Position numbers and translations under genes: made by a program | In this document: piece after piece, positions 21,006 through 32,366 of the stretch | Numbering within the stretch: the stretch's first letter is position 1 | Layout: every line of letters begins with the position of its first letter | NCBI GenBank assembly: GCA_015499985.1 | Contig: JAAAUF010000275.1 | Location: 1 to 43,380, forward strand | Direction of reading: 5' to 3' | Source of the DNA: Haplosporangium gracile | Lineage: Eukaryota > Mortierellomycota > Mortierellomycetes > Mortierellales > Mortierellaceae | DNA: 43,380 nt | The notes under the pieces: model-generated | Told to the model about the DNA's origin: nothing | Database searches by the model: none | Seen by the model: only the letters and a program-made list of their open reading frames with translations

Positions 21006-21885
21006 TTATTTTCTGGAGAGGTTGGTTGACGAAAACGGTTGCTTGTTTGTCGAATTCGAGAGCTCATGAAAGTCGGACCTGTATGCAGCAAAATTCAAGG
21101 ATACACATTGGTTAATGGCTATTAAGAGAGTCAACTGATCCATGACATTCAGGAGCCGTCGAGACTTACATTGAGCGACCAAGATCCTCGAGCTATTCAA
21201 GAAGAAAATAATAACAGAGAGAGAAGGGAATCAGTACAACCCATCGCCGCATTAGCATACTTCGACATGAAAAACATAGAAAGAAATCCCCTTACGCTGG
21301 ACATGAGATCCTGTAGTTCCTGTCCTTTTCGTGCAAACTGCAAAGGGTCGATCTCATCTTTGTCTGCCGCGTCGAGTAATTTGCCGTCTGGTGCCAGGGA
21401 CTTGTCGTCATCTACTACTGTCTCAATCCCGATATGTTTCGCTGCCAGTGCCAATTGCTTCTTGCGGATCTTGATCAGTTCCTGGAAGATACTCTCAGAG
21501 TTGTCGCCTACAGTGAATAAGTACTTGATCAGTCACAGGCTAGTCAAACAGGACACGAGCATAGCTAAATATTTAGTCAAATAGTAGACTTTTGAAACAC
21601 CCGTAGAAACTCACCAAAGGCTTTCATATCCCGCTCGTCAAGCATACGATCAGTCTGTTCGAAAGCAGCATCGATGACCCCCAAAGCCCGGTCATGGTTG
21701 GATGATGTCAATTCTGATGCTGGTGGGATGTAATACCCACCACCTCCACCACTTCCATTGCTGCCGCCACTTCCTCCGATTCCGTTGTTCTGTCGGGGTT
21801 CGTATACGAATGAGTCCTGTGAGGATGCACCTGTGGCAGTTTTGACCGTTGAGACTGATGTTGGTGGTCCTGTACGGTTGTTCAT
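21006..21885 (-). CDS. Small coiled-coil protein of unknown function with a 23-bp microexon
   Basis: Exons 21885-21615, 21507-21296, 21192-21170 and 21078-21006 keep frame (introns 107, 103 and 91 bp) and give 192 residues. The third exon is only 23 bp (LEDLGRSM). The N-terminus is Thr/Ser-rich with a Gly/Ser-rich run, followed by helices: ALGVIDAAFEQTDRMLDER, ESIFQELIKIRKKQLALAAK and LQFARKGQELQDLMSSLEDL, which look like a coiled coil. The length and helical make-up resemble small BLOC-1/BORC-type or kinetochore-type subunits, but I cannot assign one. It is divergent from TRM13. Confidence 0.75.
21170..21192 (-). other. 23-bp microexon
   Basis: Bounded by acceptor GAATAG and donor GTAAGT. 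Dropping it would shift the frame (23 is not a multiple of 3), so the joined coding frame needs it. Confidence 0.7.
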
Positions 21886-22095
21886 GATGTATATGAGATG
21901 TGAGTGCGTTAAGGAGGTGTGAAGAGGGCTGGAAGGGAATGTCAAGGTTCAGGAGGCTTTTCTTTCGTGGGCCAGGTTCGAATTGGGCTTGGTGGCGCTT
22001 TAGTTCGCAGTCACCGCACGTTAAATTGTGTTCAAAACAGTTTTTTTTTTTCTCCTTTTGGATGCTTACTCCATCACTCGCAAACACTTTTAACC
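21886..22095. promoter_or_regulatory. 210-bp bidirectional promoter, coiled-coil gene / TRM13
   Basis: The two start codons face away from each other across 210 bp. A T-run with CT-rich flank (about 22039-22058) lies upstream of the TRM13 start. Confidence 0.55.
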
Positions 22096-24232
22096 ATGTC
22101 TGACACAAAGAGACCGCATGAGAACACACAACCGGACGCAATTGCCCAAGCACTCGCAGGAACACTCGAACCACCAGTCCTCAACCAACGGAGACGCACA
22201 AAGCGTCAAAAAGTGCAAGGTGCCTAAAAAACAACTCCTTCTACTACTTTAACAAGACACTTCTCGGAGAACGTTTGGAGTCATTGTACTCACGACCCTA
22301 ACTCCTTCACTAAAAAACCTTTATCGCCAAATAGCACCACCACCACCAATTCCCAATCGCCCTCGTCAGTGCCACTATTTGTTGATCAGCAAGAACAAGT
22401 ACTGCAGCCTGACAACAAAGCTGGGCGTCAAGTTCTGTGGGGAACATTCTATGCTCGACACCACTGCCGCGTCTTCAGAAGCCGGCCAGGAGCCTGCCAG
22501 GAAGCGTATCCCATGCCCATTTGATCCCAGCCAGTAAGCTACCTTCGTATTGCTAGTGTGATCTATATTCAGGTTTTATCAAAATGTTCGCTAACATGGG
22601 TTTTATTAACTCCTGAACTGCATAAATAGTACTGCATGGGAGGACGACTTGAAGGCGCATTTGTTTAGGTGTAACGCAAGACCCAAGGAGAATCCCGCTC
22701 ATTACTCACTGGATGTCAACCTGACCTTACCCGCCCCCGAGAGACAGCCCACAGGGTTCGAAGTGTTGGAAACATCGACTGCTGGCAAAAGCGAAGTGTT
22801 GGCAGAGCTCACTCAGGAACAGCTTTTGGTACTGATCAAGAAAATCCAGGATTTGCACGCCAAGCATGTTCCCGAGATCAGGACAGTTATTCTCGATCAC
22901 CCTGCCCTGAATGAACGCAAGTATGTTATACTTCTTCTGGCGCATAACCCTGGATGAAAATGATGATTGGCGGCAAACGGAAAAAACAAAGCCTCCACGG
23001 GAGCTTGGAAACTTATAAACCACGACTATGAATTCTCTCGTTACAACAAACTAAATAGAAAGATCATCAAGAACATCAAGCACGCGCACCAGCAGGCCTC
23101 CCTTCTCGGAAACATGAAGAGACTGAACATGCTGGATGACCCTTCGACCTGCTATGTCGAATTTGGAGCTGGCCGGGGAGAGTTATCAAACTACCTGAAG
23201 ATTGCAGTGGATGATCACGGAACCGCGACGTTTGTCCTTGTAGATCGCACACCTCCTCGTAACAAGTTTGATAGTGCCCTTTTGGGATTGGAGGAGATCA
23301 AGTCGTTGGTCAAGAGACATACCATGGATATCAAGGATCTTGTATTGGCAGAGGTCCCTGAGTTGAGGAGGGATGTTACAGCAACGCAGCGGGAAATCCC
23401 TGTCAAGGCTACTGCGCAGGATACCCAAGATGGCGAGAGAGAGGCGGAGGCAATACCCAAGGAGGCGGAATATATGGAAAAGAAGCCTGTTGTTGCTGTC
23501 TCTAAGCATCTTTGTGGAGGCGCTACAGACATCACCCTCAAGTGCCTTATCAACTACCAGAAATCGTAAGTTTTGAAGGCTTATCATCTTTGGGTTTCCC
23601 AAGAGAATTATCAGAATGCAAACCTAATTCCTTTTATAATCTACATTTAAAATAGCGAGACGGAACATAGCAAACTGTCTTCGCCTGTTAAGGGAATTTT
23701 GATTGCTCTCTGCTGTCACCAACTCTGCCACCACTACATGTACCCTAACCAGGAGTTCTTGAAGGAGATTGATATCAGTCCCGAGGAATTCGTGTACCTG
23801 ACCCGCATGAGTAGTTGGGCTGTTTGTGTGAACCAGACTAAGACAGAGACTGCCGATAAAGGAGCTTCAGAAAAGCAGGCTATTGGCGGTGATGATGAGC
23901 ATAGCATTGTCGCCGACAAGGAGCTGGATCGACTTGGGTAATTTTTATCACTGTCTTGTTTGCTGTTTGTATGAATGTCGTTTTTTTCAGTCTGCAACTA
24001 CTAACCGTTCTTTGCTGCTTTATGTCTGTGCCTGGATTGTAGATCGAACATTGCGCTGGATTTCCAGGGGCGGGAGCGCCTTGGGCTGCAGTGCAAGCGG
24101 TTGCTGGATGTTGGTCGTGTCCGGTACTTGAAGGAGCACGGGTATGATGCCGAGTTGGTCTACTATGTCGACAAGGAGACTTCTCTCGAGAACCTTGCCC
24201 TCATGGCCGTGCCTTCTTCGTCTTCTTTATAA
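22096..24232 (+). CDS. TRM13: tRNA:m4X 2'-O-methyltransferase TRM13
   Basis: Six exons join in phase: 22096-22219, 22335-22533, 22630-22920, 23059-23565, 23656-23937, 24043-24232; 530 residues (yeast and human about 480). After a basic N-terminus (RRRTKRQK) comes a Cys-rich finger (CHYLLISKNKYC, then CGEH). A CHHC finger of the U11-48K type follows (CPFDPSH...HLFRC), split by intron 2. The SAM-binding motif is VEFGAGRGELSNYL. Later family motifs are SKHLCGGATDITLKCL and ALCCHQLCHHYMYPNQEFL, and the C-terminus has LGLQCKRLLDVGRVRYL. In this family the enzyme 2'-O-methylates nucleotide 4 in the acceptor stem of certain tRNAs using S-adenosylmethionine. An acidic insert separates the SAM core from the SKHLCGG motif. 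All key motifs are present. Confidence 0.95.
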
Positions 24233-24452
24233 AACAACGCTTCCAATGAAAATAAAAAATTGATCGGACCTGAAGCAATCAATTACGACATTGGGCTGGG
24301 CGAAGGGTTTGCACGTGACTTGTTTGTCAGAAAAGTCTCGATTAGCAACGACTTTTTTTTCGATCGATCGATTGTTTTCCATTCATTTCTTCCACATCTC
24401 TCCTCTCCATTCCTCTCCACACAACCTCTTTTCAACACACACATCCTCTACA
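24233..24452. promoter_or_regulatory. 220-bp TRM13-AHA1 intergenic region
   Basis: It holds the TRM13 poly(A) signal (AATAAAAA at 24250) and a pyrimidine-rich AHA1 leader. No unambiguous heat-shock element was identified by eye. Confidence 0.5.
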
Positions 24453-26502
24453 ATGAGTCGCAACGTTAACAACTGGTAACGTCTATCCGCCTACAGCAAC
24501 GAAGAACTCACTTTCTTTGTCTGATTATTACTTTACCGGAAATCACTTTTTTTGGACCTTTGCATGGCTGACTAAATGATTCTTCTTTTATTGTTCATGT
24601 ACTTCTCTCCCTCTTCCCTCTCTCCCCTGTCTCTTTACTTTTGGTTCTCCCTTGGACCAATCCTATTTTATTTTCCTTGTCAAATGTAGGCACTGGGTTG
24701 ATAAGAACTGCATCAACTGGGCAAAGACCTACTTCGAGACCGAGCTGAGCGGTGTCTCTGCCGAGGCCAACGGTAGCTCCGTAAAAACCCTTGCCGTCAC
24801 TTCCGTTACCGGAGATGTCGACGTCAACCAGCGCAAGGGCAAGATCATTACCATCTTTGACGTCGCTATCACCATGACCTTTGAAGGTTAGATATGATTC
24901 TTTGCGGGTGGGCGAGTTGTCTGATTTGTTTGTTTTGTTAGAGTGGTAACAATTGGAACCTGAATTACTTACCAATCGCACGTTCCTCTTTTTTTCTTCT
25001 TCCTGTACTTCAATATGGAAAAATTGATCAGGTACCACGGCTGACGGTACCGCTGTTACTGGCAAGATCGAGATTCCCGAAGTTGCCCACGATACCGACG
25101 AGGATGATTATGTCGTAAGTTTCTTGCAAAACCAATCGTAACCAAAAAAAAATCAACTCTTTTTTTTCTTGTTCAGCGAAAACGTGGTTCAGAGACCAGT
25201 TGGATAAAATATCAGATTTCAGCTTAACTAACAACCATTTTATTTCTTGTGTTTTGGAATGTAATGTAGTTTGATGTTAGCATTGATGCCGATAGCACCG
25301 CAAAGCAGCCCGTTAGGGATTTGATCCGCAAGAGCTTGGCTCCTCTTCTCCGCAAGAAGTTGTCTGTCTTTGCTGACGACCTTATCAAAGGTAATTTATT
25401 GGATCAGGAAAGAATGGATCACTATGGATGGTGTACCAGTGGACTCGACAATACAAAGAGAAGAAAAGAGGCGAAAGAAGCGGAAGAAACAACAATTAGA
25501 AAAAGAGAGTTTGTTTGAAAAGAAAGGAAAACGGAAGAGTGAGGGAAAGTAAGGACGGGATATAGGATCCAATGGACAAAGAACAGCCAATCAAACTCTT
25601 CGCTCTTTTGTATACGTCTTCTATTGCCGATCCAATGTAGTTCACGGAAAGGATGTGCAGATTGAGGGAGAGACATCCAAGCCCTCGACCCCTGTCCCCA
25701 CTCCTACTCCTTCCCCTGCCCCCGGCATCAAGGTTGCTGCCTCTGCTGCTTCTACTCCTGTTGCTACCCCCGGTACCGTCAACACCACGACTTTGGAGGA
25801 CACTGTGGAGTTGCAGGCATCGGCACACGATATTTACGACGTGCTTTTGAACCAGGCCAAGGTCCAGATCTGGACACGCAGCAACAAGTCGACGATTGAG
25901 GCCAAGGTTGGCACCAAGTTCAGCCTGTTTGGCGGCTCTGTTACGGGGGAGATCAAGGAGTTGGTTGAGGACAAGAAGATTGTCCAGAGCTGGCGTCTGA
26001 GCTCATGGCCCGCAGGTACGATCACCTTGTGAAACTATATTGTCTTGATTGGTTTAAATATTTATATGAGCGAGGGGTCAAGGTGTGCATTCAGGAGTAG
26101 ACGTTATACTCATGTATGTATTTTGATCTTGCTGAAACAGGCCATTACTCGACGGTGACGATGGAGATCACACAGAACACCAACTCGACGGCAATCAAGT
26201 TCAAGCAGGAGGGCGTCCCCATCGGAGAGCAGGACACCACCCGCCAGAACTGGAGCAACTACTACTGGGCCGAGATCAAGCGCACATTCGGGTACGTAGG
26301 ACTTGTCACTACCACTACCATGTCAAATGATGCTACTACAGTTTCACAATCACAATCAGACAAGAAGCAGAAGCGTCGTCGTCGGACTGACAAGAAGACG
26401 AGGACCGCTGGTGGCTCTGGTGCTGGTGCTGGGGTGTACACGGGAGCTGGACTCGCTGTACTGACTGCGTTTGCCCTTGGATTCTGGTTTTCTAAAAAAT
26501 AA
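24453..26502 (+). CDS. AHA1: Hsp90 co-chaperone AHA1, with a C-terminal membrane-anchor extension
   Basis: Exons 24453-24475, 24690-24886, 25032-25114, 25270-25390, 25641-26015 and 26141-26502 give 386 residues (human AHSA1 has 338). The 23-bp first exon encodes MSRNVNNW, so the NxNNWHW motif, important for stimulating the Hsp90 ATPase in this family, spans intron 1. The N-terminal Aha1 domain (to about 140) ends RKSLAPLLRKKLSVFADDLI. A Pro/Thr/Ala linker follows, then the AHSA1/START-like domain with LNQAKVQIWTRSNKSTIEAK, FSLFGGSVTGEI and NWSNYYWAEIKRTFGY. The frame then runs 50 codons further: Lys/Arg-rich KKQKRRRRTDKK, a Gly/Ala run and a hydrophobic AGLAVLTAFALGFWF ending KK, the layout of a tail-anchored membrane protein. 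A GTACGT donor at 26292 and AG at 26340-26341 could instead splice to a 332-residue soluble form. The gene lies in a row with ERG27. Confidence 0.92.
26292..26341 (+). other. Possible alternative (50-bp) intron near the AHA1 3' end
   Basis: The donor GTACGT is as strong as used donors in this window; the acceptor is CTACTACAG. Removal shifts the frame and stops at 26388-26390 with a short acidic tail (FTITIRQEAEASSSD), giving 332 residues, without the membrane segment. A second acceptor ends at 26359. It is shorter than typical introns here, so use is uncertain. Confidence 0.35.
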
Positions 26503-27242
26503 AATTTTGTGTTTTTTGTTTCCTGTTATTTTTTCTTTGATAGTTTTGGCGCCGGTCTCTAAATATCTCAGCTCATGGAAGGATAAGCGCCCACCCTTTT
26601 TACCCCCTCTTGATGTATCGTGGCGAGGCGTAGATGGGTTTTAATTTTCTTAACTTGGATTGTTAGCAGTATTCAGTATCGACGCGACACGACAGGACAG
26701 GACAAGACGTGACAACGGACGATATTAGACAACAACATGCAACATAAACTGGCGCTCAATGGATCCCACAACCTGAAGGTGGCCCCAACTACAACTCTCA
26801 ACTCTTTCTCTCTCTCTTTTTTTTTTTTTTTGTTTCTTTCTGTTCTTTTTGGCAACAATAAAATCATATTGACAAAAAAGCACATCAATTGAGCGTGTTG
26901 TTGTTTTGGAACCACTGTGAAGTACAGAATGCGCAAACGGTTGGAAGGCAACAGTGAATAGTGAACGTGAATCATGTGAAATGGGTGTGTATAAAAGATG
27001 AACCCAGGTCTGGCCCCTGCCGACTAGTACCAAATGTCTGTGCGATTGCAGTGCACAAGGAAATATTTAGATTATCGTACGATTTTCGGTTTGTGAAAAA
27101 ATCACCCCACCCCCTTTTATGCAAAAACCGGAGATGTCCAGCATCTGATCTGTTTTTTTCCTTTCTCTCTTTTTTACTTTTCTAAATTCATTCCTCTTCA
27201 TCCCTTGATCACTTCACATCCTTGCAATACTCATTCACCATC
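26503..27242. other. 740-bp intergenic region, AHA1-ERG27
   Basis: No gene. It has a short purine/ACG-rich irregular repeat (GACACGACAGGACAGGACAAG around 26687), a T-run at 26818-26831 and a CT-rich ERG27 leader from about 27150. Confidence 0.6.
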
Positions 27243-28738
27243 ATGAACATCGATCGCAAAGTCGCCATCGTCACAGGCGCCAACTCGTAAGGACTTTGTT
27301 ACTCACTGCCAAACTTTAAGTGATACAAACCAATAAACCCTGACCGTATCCCTCATTGATCGATGTCTTTCGTTCAATCAATTTCCTTCTTCGTTAATAG
27401 AGGCGTAGGGTACTCGATTGTACAACGCCTAGTCGACGAATCTCCCTTCCCCCTCACCGTCATCCTCGCCTGCCGGAACAAAGCCCGTGCCCAAGAAGCC
27501 CTTACCTCCCTCCAGATGCACTTCACCGCCAGACAAATGCAACACATTCAGAACAACAAAAAACAACAGCGAATCTTCCAGGCCCCAGAACTCAAGATAG
27601 AACTCGTCGACGTCGGAAGCTCATCCTCCGTCCTCGCATTCAACGCCAGGATCCTCGCTCAACACGATAGAGTCGATTTCTTGTTCTGTAATGCGGGCAT
27701 CTTGCCGAGTGTGGGGTTGATGTGGGGCAAGATCTTGACGGATATGTTTAAAGCCCCCAGAGACCTTGTAACGAGATCGGATGTATTGGTGCAGCCGAAA
27801 CAGTACTTGACGGAGGATGGTATTGGGAATGTGCTTGCTTGTAATGTCTTTGGGCATTACCTTATGGTAAGGAAAGAGATCAGGATTTTGGAGGAAGAAA
27901 TGTGAGGAGAAAAGGCGAGGTATGTTGTTTTTGAAGGGTGTATTTAATTATGACCATGATTACTGACAGTCAATTGTCAATTCTCACGAATAACAACGAT
28001 TAGATCAAGGGATTGGAGGAAGTGCTGAGCAAGACGGAAGAGGATCCAGGAAGAGTCATCTGGACAGGTTCAATGACCGCCGAGAAGGCCACTTTCCGGA
28101 TCGACGACTGGCAAGGATTAGAAGCCGTCCAGCCTTACGAGTCCTCGAAATGGGTCACAGATCTGTTGGCCATTCGATTGAATGAAGAATGGGCTGGGTC
28201 CGACTTTTCGGATTCAGATATGGCGTCTGTGCATTCTGCAGGTGCAGGTGGAGATGCATCGGCTGCTTCTTCGGGATCGGAGACGAGTGGGGCTTCTACA
28301 CCTACCAGAAGAATCACCCGGTCTGCATCCAAAACCGTCATCGCCACAAACACCACCCCTCCCACCACCACCACCACTACAAAGAAGCACATCATCTCGC
28401 TGTCAACACAACCAGGAGTAGTCGCCAGTGGGATCGGTGGTCTGGCCACCTGGATCGTCCTCCTCCGCCTAGCTCTGCATTATGTGGTTCGGCTCTTTGG
28501 CGAACGCAACCAAACCATCACCGGGCACCACGGGGCACAATCGAACGTCTATGTGGCGCTGAAGCAACCGGTGGGGAAGCTGGACTATAGGAGCAAGTAT
28601 GGGAGTTGCGTAAGGAATTTTGGGAAAGAATTTTTGAAGGTTGAGAAGGTTGTCGAGTATGAGCGTAGTCAGGCGGAGGCGGTTATGGGAAGGTTAGAGG
28701 CGTTGAGGCAGGAGATTCTTGTTGCTAAGAAGCATTAG
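27243..28738 (+). CDS. ERG27: 3-ketosteroid (3-keto sterol) reductase ERG27, SDR family
   Basis: Exons 27243-27286, 27401-27866 and 28004-28738 keep frame and give 414 residues (yeast Erg27 347). It begins MNIDRKVAIVTGANSGVGYS, so the TGxxxGxG NADPH motif is split by intron 1. Then ILACRNKARAQEAL, FLFCNAGILPSVG, the long Erg27-type loop with NVLACNVFGHYLM, VIWTGSM with the catalytic Ser and YESSK with the Tyr/Lys pair. The enzyme reduces the 3-keto group after C4 demethylation in ergosterol synthesis, at the ER. A Ser/Thr/Gly/Ala-rich stretch of about 70 residues, including TRRITRSASK and PTTTTTTKKH, interrupts the fold just before HIISLSTQPGVV; it is unusual. A hydrophobic WIVLLRLALHYVVRLF segment fits membrane association. 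Confidence 0.93.
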
Positions 28739-29149
28739 TTGTCGCTGTCATATACCACAATATGTTAATAGTTATTGTTTTTTTTTTAATCATTGTTTGA
28801 AAGGTTGTTGTATTGACGCCACCAAATCTTGTGGAAGGGAGGGGGCTTGGCAGGGCTGGAGGGAACTATCTTTCGGGCTTTCGGCCTACATGTAAGGGAA
28901 GCAGATATGGTTTGGGCCACCAAGTTCATGTCGTCGCAGTTAAGAACTTGGGATTGGAAAGTGTGAGCGTATGCCTGACTAAAAATTAATTATGCAACCT
29001 GTTTGTTCGGCTCAAATTGAACCGACTTTGTTGTTGGAGATGATATATGCTTCGAAAAGCTGTCGACGCTCTTCTTTCTTCTCATTCCATCCCTTCTTTG
29101 TTCATCACCTTCCTTCCCCCTCCTCCCTCCTCCTCCCTCCTCTCATTCC
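28739..29149. other. 411-bp intergenic region, ERG27-amidase
   Basis: No gene. A T-run at 28778-28788 follows ERG27, and a CTCC-rich leader (29110-29140) precedes the amidase ATG. Confidence 0.6.
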
Positions 29150-31846
29150 ATGACCATGACCCACAACACAACACCTTCATCATTAACCTACAACCTTGTC
29201 GACCCCAAGACCCCCATCGTCTCTGGAAGACTCCTGGCTTTCCTGACCAACTTTCTCGAGCTCGTCGGTGAACCCCTCGGAGTCACATCCCACCTCTGTG
29301 GCGATGCCGGACTCTACGTCCTTCGCGACAAGGACTATATCGAGGCACCTACCACCATGCCTGTCTGGGCACCCGTTGAAAAAATGGTCCAGTCCGCTGT
29401 TGCTGATCCCAAGACCAACACGGTTGCTGCTCAGGATTATTTGACGACTTTGCAGAAGGATGCTGATGCCCAAGCTGCGAAGGCTTCTGGTGTGAAGGTG
29501 GCTGGAGGAGAGAGGAATCATCGCTTCTTGACCTGCCGCGACTTTTATGCCGCCTACAAGTCTGGAAAATGCACCCCTAACAAGGTAATTCCTGTTACTG
29601 TCCCTTCGTCGGAATGTCTCTTAAGTAGATATATGAGTACTGACAAACCCTCGTGTTAAACGTCGTGTAGGTTGCGGAGCAATTGGTCGAGCGCATTCAA
29701 GCCTCCAGCGAGGTGTCACCAGCCTTGGGAGCTGTCTGGAACTGGAACAAGGAAAAGATCTTGAAGCAGGCCCAGCAGTCAACTGCGCGTTACCAGAACG
29801 GAACGCCATTGAGCATCGTCGATGGTGTTCCTGTCATTATCAAAGGTTTGTGCATTTGCTTTATTGTGTGGGAAAAGCGCACATATCTCACCTGCGCGCC
29901 TCTTCCCTTTACCTATTCTTTTGTTCACGTGTAAGTAATCATTTGTCCCTCCGACGCATGGTCTCAATCATTAATTTACTCTCTATTTTTTTCTATCATA
30001 GACGAGATTGACATTGAGGGATTCGAGACTGGAGTGGGCACGAGCTATATCAACAAAGGTAACCCCGCCAAGGAGGATGCCCACCTGGTGGCACTCCTCC
30101 GTAGCCATGGAGCTCTCATTATCGGCAAATCGACCATGCACGAGATTGGTAAGCCATTTATTGCCTTTCATAGAGAACAAAAAAATAAAAGGCTCTCAAT
30201 CGATCGAGAGCTGGCATGTGTAGGCGAAGCGGCATCTAATCATTCATTCATTTTTTTTTGTGCTGCTCAATTGGACAACAGGATTGGGAATCACCAGCTT
30301 CAATCCCAGCACTACGACCCCTCGCAACCCTTACAGACCCGCACACTCGACTGGAGGCAGTTCCGGAGGTTCTGGCGCCGCCGTTGGTTCAGGGTAAGAA
30401 ATCCCATCAACTCAAATGGTCGTTATGAAAATGGGTGCGTTTTTCTCATTTTGATTCAAAGACAATGCTTATTAACAATGGGTCGTCGCTTCATTTTTCA
30501 ACACTCCGCTTTAGACTTTGCCCAATTGCAATTGGATGTGATGGCGGTGGGTCGGTCCGCATCCCCTCATCGTACTGTGGAATCTATGGATTGAAGCCTA
30601 CTCAAGGACGCGTTTCAGGACGGGGAGAGTACCCCTTGGCACCAACTGTTGCCATCAGTGGACCTATGTGTGCATCCATGGAAGATCTGTCGATCGTCTA
30701 CGCCATCATCGCTGGACGCGACAACCAGGTACCTTTTCACTCTTCAATCCAAGAACACAGGAAAAAATTGGGTTGAGAATAAGGTCGTCTCACGCTTAAG
30801 TATTACTTGCTGGCAAATTATAGGATCTCAACTCGCTTCTCCAACCATCCGTCGTTCTTCCTTCGCCTGCCAGCCTCACTTCCCAGAAGGGACAGTTGCA
30901 AGGTCTACGTATTGGAATCTACCGCCGTTGGTTCGAGGATGTGACTCACCCCGAAATTGCTCAGGTCTGCTACAAGATGCTTGACAGTCTTGTCAAGGAC
31001 CATGGTGCTGTATTGGTCGATATTGAAATCCCTGAGCTCTTTGAGAACGGCAAGGCGCATAATATTACCATTGCCGGCGAGATGCTTTCCAAGATTAGCG
31101 TATGTATTATTATTATTTTTTATAATTTGAGCGTTGAATGTAATTGCGTTAGGATATTACATTCAAGAACCAACATGTTTTTCTAATCTTTATCTGTTCT
31201 AACGCTTCACTCTACGGACTTCTCCTTTTTCATTATCTCCTTTTCTATCTCCTTCTTACCCTTCTTTGACTTCTTGTTCTTCCCTACTTAAATAATCGAT
31301 CAGACTGACCGCAAGAAGTTGAATCATCAGTCGAGACTGGAGTTGGCAATGGTGGCTAGTTTGCGTATTCAGGACTATGTAAGAGCACAGCAACAAAGAA
31401 CACGCAGCATCCGGTTCTTGGAATCACTCTTTGGCCATAAAGAGAACGACCCTCATCACCACGCACAGTATCCTTGCCTTGGTGGACACGAAACAGGAGT
31501 CGTCGATGTGATTGCTACACCTACGATTGCCAACTTGCCACCCAAGGTACACCCCGGTGCCGAGTCCCACGGCGAGTCAAACTATTTGAACAACGTCAAG
31601 TGTATGCAGTACATGATGATGGCCAATTTCACGGGCATCCCTGGTATCACTGCTGTTGCTGGATATACAGCTGAGGAATACAAGCACCATGATGGCGACC
31701 GGTACGAGACGGGTTTGCCGATTGGTATCCAGTTCATGTCGCAGTGGTGGGATGAGAAGCGGTTGATTCATGTGGCCAATGTCTGTGAGCAGGTCTTGGA
31801 GTCGCGTCAAAAGCCCAAGATCTGGTTGGGCGACTATCTCCTGTAG
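29150..31846 (+). CDS. Amidase-signature family hydrolase
   Basis: Seven exons join in phase: 29150-29584, 29671-29845, 30002-30148, 30282-30393, 30515-30728, 30824-31099, 31304-31846; 633 residues. The Ser-cisSer-Lys triad is recognisable: Lys in [15 protein letters not shown], cis-Ser in [14 protein letters not shown], nucleophile Ser in [18 protein letters not shown]. The consensus at the nucleophile is usually DTGGS; here it is DGGGS. The next motif, [20 protein letters not shown], and a C-terminal [18 protein letters not shown] complete the fold. These enzymes cleave amide bonds (fatty-acid amides, small amides). The N-terminal region of about 120 residues is like fungal FAAH-type members, but the substrate cannot be read from sequence. 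No signal peptide is obvious. A second in-frame ATG at 29156 is also possible. Confidence 0.93.
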
Positions 31847-32285
31847 AAACCTTTTCCTCCCCCCTTTCGCCCTACGCGAAACCTTAAGGCACCCTTAATA
31901 TATCCATTCGCCTGAACCAGACCCATCCAGGAAAGACTATCCATCTGTTAGAAAATAACGCGTCAGGATCATGTTGCTGTGGGGTGTCCTGGTAGGAGCA
32001 TCTTTATGATAGTAACAAAGTAGTCGGTAGCTAAGCTTCTTACGCGCTATTTATTAATCGATGGCTGCAATCGTTGTTCACGAGTGATGGATGATTGTTG
32101 GTACGATCGTGCTCTTGAGCGCTGTCCATGTGGTGGTGGTGGATGGTGTCCAAAGTAGCACATAAATAATCCCCTCTGTAAATGAATGTATGTGCAATTA
32201 CGAAGGGCGTAAAAAACAATACGCATGGGCGAGAAAGAATGAAAGAGAACGGGGGAGAGTGAGAGAGTCATGGTGATTTCTTTTC

Positions 32286-32320
<35 letters not shown>

Positions 32321-32366
32321 CATTCCTCAGTTCCCTTTGCTCTCCTCAACAACAAGCAAACACACA
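31847..32366. other. 520-bp intergenic region upstream of STM1
   Basis: No gene. A run of TTTTC-type repeats (32281-32320) forms the pyrimidine-rich STM1 leader. Confidence 0.6.

Noticed and set aside
21972..21990. B-box-like GGTTCGAATTG in the TRM13 promoter
   Set aside because: Position 61 is not C and no cloverleaf can be drawn around it.
25390..25640. Basic frames inside AHA1 intron 4
   Set aside because: Purine-rich intron sequence; exon phases on both sides match without it.
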